54,693 bases of DNA from Halorubrum alkaliphilum (GCF_017873815.1 NZ_JAGGKQ010000019.1:1-54693); one strand, 5' to 3'; shown: positions 35,756 through 44,581, counted from the first letter of the stretch. Notes: generated by a model from the sequence alone, not told the origin. Numbers and translations are program-made.

Positions 35756-36352
35756 ATGAGCGATAGTTCCAAGCATGCCGAGAGCGACCCTGCCGGCGAC
35801 CACGATCACGCTGCTAAACGAGGTCACGCCGACCACGAGCATGGCGACCATCACGATCACGACGCCGATACCGTCGCGGTCGCCGTCGTCACGGTCTCCT
35901 CGTCGCGATCGCTGGAGGCGGACGCCTCGGGCGACCGGATCGTCGACGCCTTCGAGACGGCCGGCCACGAGGTCGTCGTCCGCGAACTCGTCGACGACGA
36001 GTTCGATGGGGTTCAGGGGACCGTCGACAGGCTCGTCCGCCGCGACGATACGGACGCGGTCGTGACCACCGGCGGAACCGGCGTCACTCCCGACGACGTC
36101 ACGCCCGAAGCAGTCCGACCGCTCCTCGACAAGACGCTTCCCGGGTTTGGCGAACTGTTCCGCCGGCTCTCCTACGAGGAGGTCGGCACGCGAACGGTGG
36201 GATCGCGAGCGACCGCCGGCATCGCGGACGGAACCGCCGTCTTCTGTCTGCCGGGGTCGGAGAACGCGGTCCGGCTCGGCGTCGAGGACGTGATACTCCC
36301 TGAGATCGGCCATTTGGCGGGGTTGGCCTCTCGGGACGAGCCGACGGAGTGA
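35756..36352 (+). CDS. moaB: Molybdenum cofactor biosynthesis protein MoaB with a His-rich leader
   Basis: MogA/MoaB family protein of 198 residues, expected to adenylate molybdopterin. The core from about 38 has [14 protein letters not shown], the ligand loop [17 protein letters not shown], and a [20 protein letters not shown] block. The first 37 residues are unusual: about ten histidines interspersed with Asp and Glu ([20 protein letters not shown]), a likely metal-binding extension not part of the fold. Start at 35756 is the ATG just before [10 protein letters not shown]. It lies a few kb from ubaA and the MOSC gene. Confidence 0.9.
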   Translation: MSDSSKHAESDPAGDHDHAAKRGHADHEHGDHHDHDADTVAVAVVTVSSSRSLEADASGDRIVDAFETAGHEVVVRELVDDEFDGVQGTVDRLVRRDDTDAVVTTGGTGVTPDDVTPEAVRPLLDKTLPGFGELFRRLSYEEVGTRTVGSRATAGIADGTAVFCLPGSENAVRLGVEDVILPEIGHLAGLASRDEPTE

Positions 36353-36377
36353 GGTCGCGACGCCGCCGAGCCGACAT

Positions 36378-36968
36378 TCACACGGACGCGAGGAAGTTCC
36401 GGATGACGTCGTGACCGACCGCCGTGAGCACGCTCTCCGGATGGAACTGGACGGCTTCGATCGGGTGCTCGCGGTGGCGAACGCCCATCACGATCGACTC
36501 TCCTTCGTGGTCGGTCGTCGCGGTGACATCGAGGACGTCGGGGACCTCGCGAGCGACGAGCGAGTGGTACCGGCCGGCACGGAACCCCTGTTCGAGCCCC
36601 GCGAAGACGCCCTCACCGTCGTGGTCGACGGGGAACGCCTTGCCGTGGATCGGCTCCGGCGCGTGACCGACGGTCCCGCCGTACTCGTGGACCGCTGCCT
36701 CCAACCCGAGACAGACGCCCAGCGTCGGCACGTCCGGTGAGAGGTCGCGAAGGACCGGCGCGGTCACCCCGACGTCGCGCTCGTTCTTCGGGTGACCCGG
36801 ACCGGGGCTGATCATCACGGCGTCCGGCTCCTCGTCCCGGATTGTCGCCAGCGACGCGGTGTTCTTGTGGACCGCGATGTCGATCGGTTCCTCGAGCGAC
36901 AGCTCGGAGACGTACTCGACGAGGTTGTAGGTGAACGAGTCGAAGTTGTCGACGACGACGACTCTCAT
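36378..36968 (-). CDS. trpG: Anthranilate synthase component II (glutamine amidotransferase)
   Basis: Class I glutamine amidotransferase of 196 residues, supplying ammonia to TrpE. The nucleophile cysteine is in LGVCLGLEAA, and the His-Glu pair is in VQFHPESVLT. NFDSFTYNLVEY is the N-terminal hallmark. The ATG overlaps the TGA of trpE in a 4-base ATGA (36965-36968), so it is the last gene of the trpDFEG operon. The usual HQ after CLG is LE here, which occurs in haloarchaeal TrpG proteins as I recall. Confidence 0.93.
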   Translation of the reverse strand: MRVVVVDNFDSFTYNLVEYVSELSLEEPIDIAVHKNTASLATIRDEEPDAVMISPGPGHPKNERDVGVTAPVLRDLSPDVPTLGVCLGLEAAVHEYGGTVGHAPEPIHGKAFPVDHDGEGVFAGLEQGFRAGRYHSLVAREVPDVLDVTATTDHEGESIVMGVRHREHPIEAVQFHPESVLTAVGHDVIRNFLASV

Positions 36969-38581
36969 CGCTCGACACCCCGGATCTCGGCTTCGTCGAG
37001 TTCGCCCTCGCGGATCCGGTCGATGGCGGCGAGGACACCCTCCATCTTGTGTTCGGTCTCCTCGTACTCCGCGGTCGGGTCCGAGTCGGCGACGAGCCCC
37101 GCACCCGCCCGGACGGTGAGTTCGTCCTCGTTCCGGCTTCCGACCCCCTCCTGAAGCGTCGCAGTTCGGATGACGATCGCGAAGTCGGCGTCACCGGTCC
37201 ACGAGTAGTAGCCCACACCCCCGCCGTACGCCTCCCGCGGAGTCACTTCGAGGTCGTTGATGATCTCCATCGCGCGCACCTTCGGCGCGCCTGTGAGCGT
37301 TCCCGCGGGGAACGCCGCCCGCGTCGCGTCGAACGGATCCGCGTCGCCCGCCAGCGTCCCAGTCACGGTCGACTCGATGTGTTGTACGTGGCTGTACTTC
37401 AGGACGTTCATGAACTCTTCGACCCGGACCGACCCGGGCTCCGACACTCGCCGGACATCGTTGCGCGCGAGATCGACCAGCATCGTGTGTTCGGCGCGCT
37501 CCTTCCCGTCCGCGAGCATCTCCCCGGCCAGTCGGCGGTCCTCGACCGGGCTCGTCCCGCGCGGACAGGTCCCCGCGATGGGGTTCGAGACGATCCGGTC
37601 GCCCTTCACCGAGACCAGCGTCTCCGGGCTCGCACCGACGATGCTGCGGTCGTCGTGTTTCAGGACGTACATGTACGGCGAGGGGTTGACGTCGCGTAGG
37701 GCGGCGTACAGCCCTAAGGGGTCGACATCCCCGCGGAGCCGTCGACTCCGGGAGATCACGCCCTGATAGATGTCGCCGTCGAGGACGTGTCGTTTCGCCT
37801 TCCGGACCGCGTCCTCGTACTCCTCCCGCGCACCGGCTTCCTCCTCCCGGACGCGGACGCCGTCCGGATCCGGCGGGCTGGCGTTCGCAAGGGCCTCCGC
37901 GACGCGCTCGGCCTCCGCCGCGAGCGCGTCGTACGTCTCCGCGGGGTCGTCGTCGTCGCCGATGACGGGCGTGAAGACGAGTTCGACGCTCTCTTTCTTC
38001 TCGTCGAAGACGACCGTTCGCGTCGTCAACAGGAACTCCGCGTCGGGGAACTCGGTCTCGGGACGCTCGACGCCGACCTCCTCCAGCCAGAGGTCGTACA
38101 CCGCCTCGTACGCGAGGAAGCCGACGAAACCGCCCGAGAGGATCTGCCGGTCCGTCTCCGGGAAGCCGCGCCGGGCCACGTCGGGGAACGCCGCGCGGAT
38201 CCGGTCGACGGTGTCGCCTGCGGCGTCGACTTCCGCCGGATCATCGATGTACGCCCCACCGGGTCCGAGCCGCGTTAGTTCCGTCTCGTCCGGGCCGACC
38301 GAGACGACCGCTTCGGGGTCGTATCCGACGAACGAGTAGCGGGCGTGTTTGTCGGCCGTCCCGCCCGCCGTGAACGCGCCGTCCGGGTCGCTGGAGGCGA
38401 CCTTCCGGCCGGATTCGAGCAGGAACCCGTACGGACTCTCGCCGACGAGCGTCGCGTACGCGGTCAGCGGCGTCGTATCCGGATCGATCGACGCCGCGGC
38501 TCGAACCACGACCGGCCGGTCGGCGTCCGCGGCGAGGTCGACGAACTCGGATCTCGACCGGTCGAGCCCCGTGGCCGTCAT
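36965..38581 (-). CDS. trpE: Anthranilate synthase component I
   Basis: Chorismate-utilising enzyme of 538 residues; with TrpG it makes anthranilate, the first committed step to tryptophan. Catalytic-domain signatures are YMYVLKHDDRSIVGASPETLV, NPIAGTCPRGTSP, LARNDVRRV, FPAGTLTGAPKVRAMEII and YGGGVGYYSW. The N-terminal LLESG motif, tied to tryptophan feedback binding in TrpE, is present in GFLLESGRKV. Start MTATGLDRSRSEF at 38581 overlaps the end of trpF; the frame is open further up but only through trpF. Confidence 0.95.
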   Translation of the reverse strand: MTATGLDRSRSEFVDLAADADRPVVVRAAASIDPDTTPLTAYATLVGESPYGFLLESGRKVASSDPDGAFTAGGTADKHARYSFVGYDPEAVVSVGPDETELTRLGPGGAYIDDPAEVDAAGDTVDRIRAAFPDVARRGFPETDRQILSGGFVGFLAYEAVYDLWLEEVGVERPETEFPDAEFLLTTRTVVFDEKKESVELVFTPVIGDDDDPAETYDALAAEAERVAEALANASPPDPDGVRVREEEAGAREEYEDAVRKAKRHVLDGDIYQGVISRSRRLRGDVDPLGLYAALRDVNPSPYMYVLKHDDRSIVGASPETLVSVKGDRIVSNPIAGTCPRGTSPVEDRRLAGEMLADGKERAEHTMLVDLARNDVRRVSEPGSVRVEEFMNVLKYSHVQHIESTVTGTLAGDADPFDATRAAFPAGTLTGAPKVRAMEIINDLEVTPREAYGGGVGYYSWTGDADFAIVIRTATLQEGVGSRNEDELTVRAGAGLVADSDPTAEYEETEHKMEGVLAAIDRIREGELDEAEIRGVER

Positions 38582-39222
38582 GCGAACTCCACCTCGCGGT
38601 CCGCGTTGGCGACGAACCGGGCGACCGCGTTGTGGTCCTTCCGGCCGTCGGCGAGTTCGACGCCGGAGGCGACGTCGACCGCGAACGGTTCGGCGACGCG
38701 GACCGCCTCCGCGACGTTCTCGGCGGTGAGTCCACCCGCGAGGACGACCGGCGTCGTCAGCCGGGCCGCCAGCGCACCGGTCGCTTCCCATTCGTGCGTC
38801 TCGCCCGTGCCGCCGGCGCCCGACTCGTCCGTCGAGTCGATCACGAGGGCGTCGGCGACTCCGTCGAACTCCTCGGCCCGGGCCGGGTCGTCCGCGTCGA
38901 CCGCGAGCAACACCTTTCGCTCGGTCTCCGCGCGGATGTATCCGAGCTCGTCGGGGGTCCACTCACCGTGGAGCTGGATCGCGTCGGGGCCGACGGTCCG
39001 GACGAGCTCGACGGCGCGCTCGGCCGAGTCGGGCATGGTCACGAGCGTCGCGGTCACGAACGGGGGCACCTCGGCGAGCAACTCCGCCGCGGTCGCCGGA
39101 TCGACCTCGCGGTGCGTGTCGACGGGAACCTCCGAGATCACGCCGACCGCGTCCGCGCCGGCGTCGATAGCCGCCTCAAGGTCGACCCCGCGCGTCAGCC
39201 CACAGATCTTCGTTCGGGCCAT
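38578..39222 (-). CDS. trpF: Phosphoribosylanthranilate isomerase
   Basis: TIM-barrel enzyme of 214 residues for the third tryptophan step (Amadori rearrangement). The catalytic cysteine is in RTKICGLTR at the start and the general acid aspartate in the ALVIDSTDE strand; VVLAGGLTAENVAEA is the phosphate-binding end. Length matches the family. Its ATG shares one base with the TGA of trpD (TGATG), and its stop overlaps trpE, so all four genes are tightly coupled. Confidence 0.94.
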   Translation of the reverse strand: MARTKICGLTRGVDLEAAIDAGADAVGVISEVPVDTHREVDPATAAELLAEVPPFVTATLVTMPDSAERAVELVRTVGPDAIQLHGEWTPDELGYIRAETERKVLLAVDADDPARAEEFDGVADALVIDSTDESGAGGTGETHEWEATGALAARLTTPVVLAGGLTAENVAEAVRVAEPFAVDVASGVELADGRKDHNAVARFVANADREVEFA

Positions 39223-40226
39223 CAGTCGTCACCACGGAGCGCGGCGAGCTTGGTTGCGGCGTCCCCCGAGTCTATCGCTTCGGCCGCGCGCTCGACGCCC
39301 GCCGACAGCGACTCGGCCTCGCCGGCAACGTAGATAGCCGCGCCTGCGTTCGCGAGGATCAGGTCGCGTTTCGGGCCCGTCACCGAGCCGTCGACGATCC
39401 CGCGGAGGTCGGCGGCGTTTTCCTCAGGAGTACCACCTGCGACCGCCTCGATCGGTGCGGCGTCGAGCCCGAGATCGTCGGGGGCGATCGTGAACTCCCT
39501 GACTTCGTCGCCGTCGACCTCGGCGGCGACGGTCTCGTCGTGGAGCGCGATCTCGTCCATCCCGCTGCCGTGGACGACGAGCGCCCGCTCGACCGGCATG
39601 TGCGCGACCGCCCGGGCGATCGGCGCGACGAGGTCGGGGTGGTACACCCCGAGCAGCTGTGCGTCGGCTCCGGCGGGGTTCGTCAGGGGGCCGAGCACGT
39701 TGAACACCGTCCGCATCCCGAGCTCTTTGCGCGGGCCGATGACTGCCTTCATCGCGGGATGGAACACGGGCGCGAGCATGAAGCCGATCCCGTCGGCCTC
39801 GATGGCGGCCTCGACCGCCTCGGGCTCGGCCTCGACGTCGACGCCCGCGACCTCCAACACATCGGCGCTGCCCGACGAGGAGGAGACCGAGTAGTTGCCG
39901 TGCTTGGCGATCGGGACTCCGGCACCTGCGGCGACGATCGCGGCGGTCGTCGAGACGTTGATCGTGTCGTAGTCGTCGCCGCCGGTGCCGCAAGTGTCGA
40001 CGAGTGGCTCCCGATCCGGGTCGATGGTTCGGGCGGCGTCGCGCATCCCCTGCGCGAACCCGGCGATCTCGGCTTCGGTCTCGCCTTTCGCGCGCAGCGC
40101 GGCGAGCAGCGCGCCGATCTGCGCCTCGGTCATCTCCTCAAAGACGAGCCGTGCCGTCTCACGAGCCTCCTCGACCGTCAGCTCCTCCCCGTTCGTGACG
40201 CGTTCGACCGTGTTCTGGATATCCAT
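39222..40226 (-). CDS. trpD: Anthranilate phosphoribosyltransferase
   Basis: First gene of trpDFEG; 334 residues, attaching phosphoribose from PRPP to anthranilate. The PRPP loop VDTCGTGGDDYDTINVS, the KHGNYSVSSSSGSADVLE motif and the metal/substrate region FNVLGPLTNPA are present. Start MDIQNTVERV at 40226; a GGTGG about 4-8 bases upstream could act as a ribosome-binding site on a leader of about 27 bases. A palindrome at 40259-40274 between TATA and start suggests regulation. Confidence 0.95.
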   Translation of the reverse strand: MDIQNTVERVTNGEELTVEEARETARLVFEEMTEAQIGALLAALRAKGETEAEIAGFAQGMRDAARTIDPDREPLVDTCGTGGDDYDTINVSTTAAIVAAGAGVPIAKHGNYSVSSSSGSADVLEVAGVDVEAEPEAVEAAIEADGIGFMLAPVFHPAMKAVIGPRKELGMRTVFNVLGPLTNPAGADAQLLGVYHPDLVAPIARAVAHMPVERALVVHGSGMDEIALHDETVAAEVDGDEVREFTIAPDDLGLDAAPIEAVAGGTPEENAADLRGIVDGSVTGPKRDLILANAGAAIYVAGEAESLSAGVERAAEAIDSGDAATKLAALRGDD

Positions 40227-40258
40227 AGTGTCCACCAATGTATGAGTCCGTCTTGTGA

Positions 40259-40274
40259 TGTACAAGTATGTACA
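40259..40274. promoter_or_regulatory. Palindromic operator candidate of the trp operon
   Basis: TGTACAAGTATGTACA. Six-base arms (TGTACA) are inverted around four bases. It lies directly downstream of a TATA-like ttaaatta on the minus strand (40276-40283) and overlaps the expected transcription start near 40253-40258, a position suited to repression. Confidence 0.55.
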
Positions 40275-40371
40275 CTAATTTAACGTTGTCGGGGCGAAGT
40301 CGATACGCGCCGAGACGACCCGATCGAAAGTCGGGACACAACGGCGGAGACACGACGCTGACGCGGCCCGG

Positions 40372-40980
40372 TTATAAGAGCGGAGTCGGCTCGTCGGACT
40401 CGACGACGACGACGGGCACCGCCGCGTCGTCGACGACGGCGTCGGTCGTACAGCCGAACACGAACCGCCCGACGGTTCCGGTCGTCGTCGCGCCGACGAC
40501 GACGAGGTCGTAGTACGCCGACTGCTCGGCGATCGCCGCCGCCGCCGACTCACCCTCGACGAGAAACCGATCGGCGCGCTCGAACTCGGCGACTCGCTCC
40601 CGTGCCGCCGTTAAAAGGGCTTGGCCGTCGGGAGGCGGGTTCGTCGCATCCGTCGCCGACTCGCCGGGCGTCACGTGGAACAGTTCGAGCCACGCGTCGG
40701 TCGCCTCCGCGAGCCGCTTCGCGACATCGACGGTGGCTCCGGAATGTGGACCGGCCCCCACCGCGACGAGGATCGAGGCGACCCGATTCGGACGTTCGAC
40801 GCGGTCTTCGTTTTTAAGTGTCGCTCGACGCACGGTCGGCGTTTCCGCGGCCGCTCCGTGAACGACCGTGTCCAGCGACGCCGTGTCCACGACCGAGGGG
40901 TGGCCGGTGGTTCCCCCCGTGCCCGCCTCTTCAACGGTCGGTTCGCCGCCGCCCCCGTCGTCGGCGTCGCTCCCGTACAT
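40372..40980 (-). CDS. Universal stress family protein
   Basis: UspA-like nucleotide-binding protein of 202 residues. The Usp domain spans about 70-195, starting SILVAVGAGPHSGATVDVAK and ending GATTTGTVGRFVFGCTTDAVVDDAAVPVVVV; the G-x2-G-x9-G-S/T loop is partly altered. The first about 65 residues (up to RVERPNRVA) resemble the linker found before Usp domains in transporter fusions such as the permease at 10739, so this may descend from a fusion. A perfect inverted repeat lies between its TATA-like box and start. Confidence 0.8.
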   Translation of the reverse strand: MYGSDADDGGGGEPTVEEAGTGGTTGHPSVVDTASLDTVVHGAAAETPTVRRATLKNEDRVERPNRVASILVAVGAGPHSGATVDVAKRLAEATDAWLELFHVTPGESATDATNPPPDGQALLTAARERVAEFERADRFLVEGESAAAAIAEQSAYYDLVVVGATTTGTVGRFVFGCTTDAVVDDAAVPVVVVESDEPTPLL

Positions 40981-40984
40981 ACCT

Positions 40985-41003
40985 ATGCGTCAGACAGACG
41001 CAT
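40985..41003. promoter_or_regulatory. Inverted repeat at the Usp promoter
   Basis: ATGCGTC-AGACA-GACGCAT, a perfect 7-bp inverted repeat with a 5-base spacer. It lies 5 to 23 bases before the ATG at 40980 and just downstream of a TATA-like gatttatca on the minus strand (41003-41011). A bound protein would block a leaderless transcript. Confidence 0.55.
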
Positions 41004-41081
41004 GATAAATCCTGTTGGTTTCCGGTAGTCGCCCGCCTGTCTCGCCGATCTGTTTATAAATACCCGCGTGAGCGCGCCCCG

Positions 41082-42365
41082 TCAGTCCCGGAAGAACTCC
41101 TCTCGCTCGAACGGTTCCGCTTCGCCTTCTACGGCGAGTACGTCGAGCGCGGTTACTTCCGCGCCGACGCCGAGGAGTCCGGCGAGGCTCGGCTCGGTCC
41201 GGCCCTCGTCGCTGGAGACGAGCTCTTTTATATACAGTCCGCCCGCGCCGTGGATCTCGACGGTCGCGTGGCGTGCGTCGACGAGTTCTGCCGACGCCTC
41301 GTACACGTCGCGCTCGCGAGTCAGGCTCGCTCGGCGATGGTCCACGCGGTTCGGGGTGTACTGCTCCACGGTCGCACCCTCGAGTTCGGCGATCGCCTCC
41401 GCGAGCGCCTCGGCCGTCACGTCGGCGTCGAACGTGACCTCCGCGCGATACCGTTTCGACGCTTCAAGCTCCTTCACTCGTGCGACCATATCGTACGTCG
41501 CTAGCCGGAGCCCCTCGACTTCGACCGCGCCGTCGGCGAACGCGTTGATGTCGGCCTGTAGTCGCTCGACGTCGGCCCGGCGACGACGCGGTTCCGCGAC
41601 CTCAACCACGAACGGTCGGCCGGTTCCAAGCATTCGGGCGTCGACGTCCTCACGACCCGCACCGTGGAACGTCGCCTCCGTGCCGTCGAGCACGTCCTCG
41701 ATAACGGGTGCGGTGAACTCCTCGACACTGTCGTCGTAGAGATAGCCCGACCCACCACAGTGGTCACACGGCTCGTGTCCTGCCTTTCCCGAGCCGTGAC
41801 ACTCCCGGCAGGGCCACTCGGTCTGTGGGATGTCGCGTTCGAGTTTGCGGTAGCGACCGTACACGAACGTGGAGTTCACCTTCACGTCCAAATCGTCGTC
41901 CGCGAGGTCGATCGTGAACTGTACGTCGGGGCGGTCGAAGGAGACCTCCGCGCCGGTCAGCCGACCGAACCGCTTGCCGACTTCCCGGTTGAACTCGGAT
42001 TTGAACGGCTCGCCCGCGTCGGACTCCAGACCGGCCTCCTCACGCAGCAGCGACTCGTTCTCCTCGACGAGCGGCGGAGGGCGCGTCCCGACGTTGTACG
42101 TCGCGAACTCCACGTCAGTAACCGTCTCGGCCGCGCGCTCGGCCCACTCGTCGAACGCGTCACAGTAGCCGTCACACACCCAGCAGTCGGCCGTCTCGAC
42201 GGGCTCGTGGTCCGCGTCGTCCCGAAGCGAGAGCGACACTCGTAGGGATGAGCCACGTTCGGCGTTCGACAGTCCGAAGCTCCGATCGGCGACGAGACGG
42301 CCGAGACACGCGTCACACACCGGTCCGGTCGCGGTCGCGCGGTCGGCGACCTCCAGTACGTCCAT
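41082..42365 (-). CDS. pus10: tRNA pseudouridine(54/55) synthase Pus10
   Basis: Archaeal enzyme of 427 residues that makes pseudouridine at tRNA positions 54 and 55. The N-terminal zinc pair is CDACLG and CWVCDGYC, a THUMP-like region follows, and the catalytic aspartate is in GREDVDARMLGTGRPF. A second cysteine cluster CRECHGSGKAGHEPCDHCGG, a DnaJ-like CxxCxGxG pair, is inserted near the middle. Ends in YIKELVSSDEGRTEPSLAG, the usual C-terminal signature. Start MDVLEVADRA at 42365. Confidence 0.94.
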   Translation of the reverse strand: MDVLEVADRATATGPVCDACLGRLVADRSFGLSNAERGSSLRVSLSLRDDADHEPVETADCWVCDGYCDAFDEWAERAAETVTDVEFATYNVGTRPPPLVEENESLLREEAGLESDAGEPFKSEFNREVGKRFGRLTGAEVSFDRPDVQFTIDLADDDLDVKVNSTFVYGRYRKLERDIPQTEWPCRECHGSGKAGHEPCDHCGGSGYLYDDSVEEFTAPVIEDVLDGTEATFHGAGREDVDARMLGTGRPFVVEVAEPRRRRADVERLQADINAFADGAVEVEGLRLATYDMVARVKELEASKRYRAEVTFDADVTAEALAEAIAELEGATVEQYTPNRVDHRRASLTRERDVYEASAELVDARHATVEIHGAGGLYIKELVSSDEGRTEPSLAGLLGVGAEVTALDVLAVEGEAEPFEREEFFRD

Positions 42366-42459
42366 ATCAGTTCAACTCGACCGGACGGTAATTGTCTTCC
42401 CCTCTCGCGCGGCGAGCCGTGACTGTCAGGCGAGATGTCGCTGACCACCCGTCCGACTT

Positions 42460-42867
42460 ATGTCCGGCGCGTCCGTCCATCCGTGCGTGAGTGGGCCGGC
42501 AAGCAGAGCGGAGAAGCGGGAGCTCGGGGTCGAGCTGTTGGCGAACCTCGAACACGAGGAGTTGTCGCTTGCGGCCGCGATCGACCGGATCGAGACGGTC
42601 ACGACGAGCCCCTCGCTCACGCGTGAGATCCTCGATACCGCCGAGAAACGCGGCGTCATCGAGCGCGAGAACGCCCGCTTACGAGTACAACGCAGCGGCA
42701 CCTACGTGAACTACGACAGCCAAGTGGTGACTCGCGACGGAGAGTTCGAGTGTAAACGGTGCGGCGCGTCGGTCACAACCGGCCATTTCGTCCGCCTCGA
42801 CGCGGGCGAACTCGGTCCGTTCGGCTCCTCGTGTGTCAGGAAAGTCACGGGACGCGAGAGCGACTGA
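42460..42867 (+). CDS. DUF5830-like haloarchaeal protein with a zinc motif
   Basis: Soluble protein of 135 residues with a helical N-terminal half (ELGVELLANLEHEELSLAAAIDRI, then a wHTH-like REILDTAEKRGVIERENARLRV) and a C-terminal FECKRCGASVTTGHFVRL region with further cysteine in FGSSCVRKVTGRE, a possible zinc-ribbon. I associate it with haloarchaeal DUF5830, from memory. It may bind nucleic acid. Start could be internal; the first about 16 residues are variable. Confidence 0.75.
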   Translation: MSGASVHPCVSGPASRAEKRELGVELLANLEHEELSLAAAIDRIETVTTSPSLTREILDTAEKRGVIERENARLRVQRSGTYVNYDSQVVTRDGEFECKRCGASVTTGHFVRLDAGELGPFGSSCVRKVTGRESD

Positions 42868-42885
42868 TGCCGGCTGGCCGACTTC

Positions 42886-44190
42886 TCAACGACCGCGCCG
42901 GAGTTCTTCGATCAGTCGCTCGATGAGTTCCGACTGCCTCTCGAGGCGTTCGGACTGTGCTTCAACGGCGGCTCGAAGCGACGCAACCTCGGCGGCGAGG
43001 TCGTCGTCCTCGACGCCAGCGCTCTCGAAGGGGGACTCCTCGAACGCGTCCGGCTCGGCGGACTCCGCGGGCGCGTCGACTTCGGCTTCCGCCCTCGTAT
43101 CGGCGTGGTCAGTTCCGGTTGTCCCGGGAGTTGAACCAACCGGCGGTTCCGCCCCGGATCCGGCCGCTTCTCCGGGTTGTGATTCCGGCTCAGACGTTGG
43201 CTCCGCTTCGGCGGCCGTCTCGGCTTCGGTAGTCTCATCGACTCCGAAGTCGTCTGCGAGCGGGTCCGAATCAGTCGAGTTCCCGCGTGCTGCCCCGTTT
43301 TCCGTTGCCGCGGAGGCTACAGGCTCGTCCGACGCGGTAGAATCGGTTACCCCGGTGTCATCGACAACTCGACCGCTCTCGACCGTCTCAGTTCCGTCCG
43401 CACCGTCAAGCGTCGGCTCCGCTCCGAGTTCGGAGTCCGGTTCCGCGTCTGCTTCTGCGTCCGCGGCCGGCGAGGCCGATAGCGGATCCGGCCCCGCTCC
43501 GAAATCAGTCGTTCCGCCTTCCTCGGTGGTCTCGCTTCCGGCGTCCTCATCTGCGGCCGCGGTCACGCGGAACTCCTCCAGACTGTCGACATCGTGGAAC
43601 GCGCATACCGCGTCGACGAGGGTCTCACGGACCGCGCGGGCGGACTCGTTCGGGGCCTTGAACCGCTCGGAGCGGCCGTCATGTGTGAGTACGACCGCGG
43701 TCGCGACGGTCCCCTCCTCGAAGTCGAGATCGGTCAGGTTCGCGTACGGGAACTCCTCGAATTCCTCGTCCCACACTGCCGATCCGACGTGTTTCACGAG
43801 CCGGCGGTCGGTGACGACGAGGGTGAGTTCGGAGAAGCGGAACGTTCGTCTGACGGACTCACCCGGCTCCGTGACGCCCGTGGCGGACAGCACGCCCGCG
43901 AGGATCGGGTGGAGTACGTCGTCGACGCGTTTGGTCGGCAGCGAGAGCGTCTCGTCGCCGTCGAGACCGTAGCGGAGGACGATCTTCGACTTGCGTCGGC
44001 CCGTCGAGACGTCGATTCGCTCCGCGTCGTGGCCGTACTCCTCGACCGACTCGTCGGAGAGCAGGCCATCGGCCCGATACACGAGCGTTCGCGTCGGCGT
44101 GACCGCGAGGAGGTCGTCTCCCCCGAGCGGGACCCGTGCGACGACATCCTCGTCGCCGACGGTTCCCGACAGGAGTTCGGGAAGGCTCAT
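42886..44190 (-). CDS. DUF7115-like protein with acidic linker and coiled-coil end
   Basis: Protein of 434 residues. The N-terminal about 195 residues form two similar beta-rich halves (LAVTPTRTLVYRADGLLSDESVEEY and LVVTDRRLVKHVGSAVWDEEF), reminiscent of PH-like domains. About 195-385 is a long Glu/Asp/Ser/Thr/Ala/Pro-rich disordered stretch. The last about 45 residues are a heptad coiled coil (LAAEVASLRAAVEAQSERLE). Start MSLPELLSG at 44190; the frame extends to 44217 and 44244. The DUF number is from memory; function unknown. Confidence 0.75.
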   Translation of the reverse strand: MSLPELLSGTVGDEDVVARVPLGGDDLLAVTPTRTLVYRADGLLSDESVEEYGHDAERIDVSTGRRKSKIVLRYGLDGDETLSLPTKRVDDVLHPILAGVLSATGVTEPGESVRRTFRFSELTLVVTDRRLVKHVGSAVWDEEFEEFPYANLTDLDFEEGTVATAVVLTHDGRSERFKAPNESARAVRETLVDAVCAFHDVDSLEEFRVTAAADEDAGSETTEEGGTTDFGAGPDPLSASPAADAEADAEPDSELGAEPTLDGADGTETVESGRVVDDTGVTDSTASDEPVASAATENGAARGNSTDSDPLADDFGVDETTEAETAAEAEPTSEPESQPGEAAGSGAEPPVGSTPGTTGTDHADTRAEAEVDAPAESAEPDAFEESPFESAGVEDDDLAAEVASLRAAVEAQSERLERQSELIERLIEELRRGR

Positions 44191-44324
44191 ACGTCGAACG
44201 TCCGAGTCGTTCGGCATAAATCCGCGGGGTCCCGTTCTCGCCATTGGATCCGAGTATGCGAGTCCATCCCATTCGGACCTCGGATGGGAAGGTTAAAGGG
44301 CGTCATCGCGGTACGGAGAGGTGA

Positions 44325-44478
44325 GGCCGGGTGGCTTAGCTGGACATAGCGCCGCACTCATAGGGTTCGGAGATTCGGTGCGGTGACGCCTTGGAAGCGT
44401 CCGCGTCCTTCCCGTGGCTCCGCCGAGCCTCGGACCTGGGACATGCGGAGATCGTGGGTTCGGAGCCCACCCCGGCCA
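44325..44478 (+). tRNA. Elongator tRNA-Met (CAT) with an intron
   Basis: Acceptor GGCCGGG pairs with CCCGGCC before discriminator A. Anticodon stem CCGCA pairs with TGCGG across a CTCATA loop holding CAT. The T arm is GTGGG TTCGGAG CCCAC. The loop is broken after base 37, and exon 2 resumes at 44443, so the intron covers about 44363-44442 (80 bases). It can fold to place its ends at a bulge-helix-bulge for the archaeal splicing endonuclease. Haloarchaeal elongator tRNA-Met is known to carry such an intron. Confidence 0.93.
44363..44442 (+). other. Intron of tRNA-Met
   Basis: About 80 bases between positions 37 and 38 of the mature tRNA, the canonical archaeal site. GC-rich and self-complementary, for example cgccttggaagcg; removed by the bulge-helix-bulge endonuclease and ligase. 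Confidence 0.85.
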
Positions 44479-44581
44479 TACCTCGTTTCGACACGTCGAG
44501 CGTCGCCGCCGACCGGCCCCTTCAACTACGGAACTCCTCCACGTCGTTCCAACGGAAGGCAAATACGCGTCGAGACGAAGC

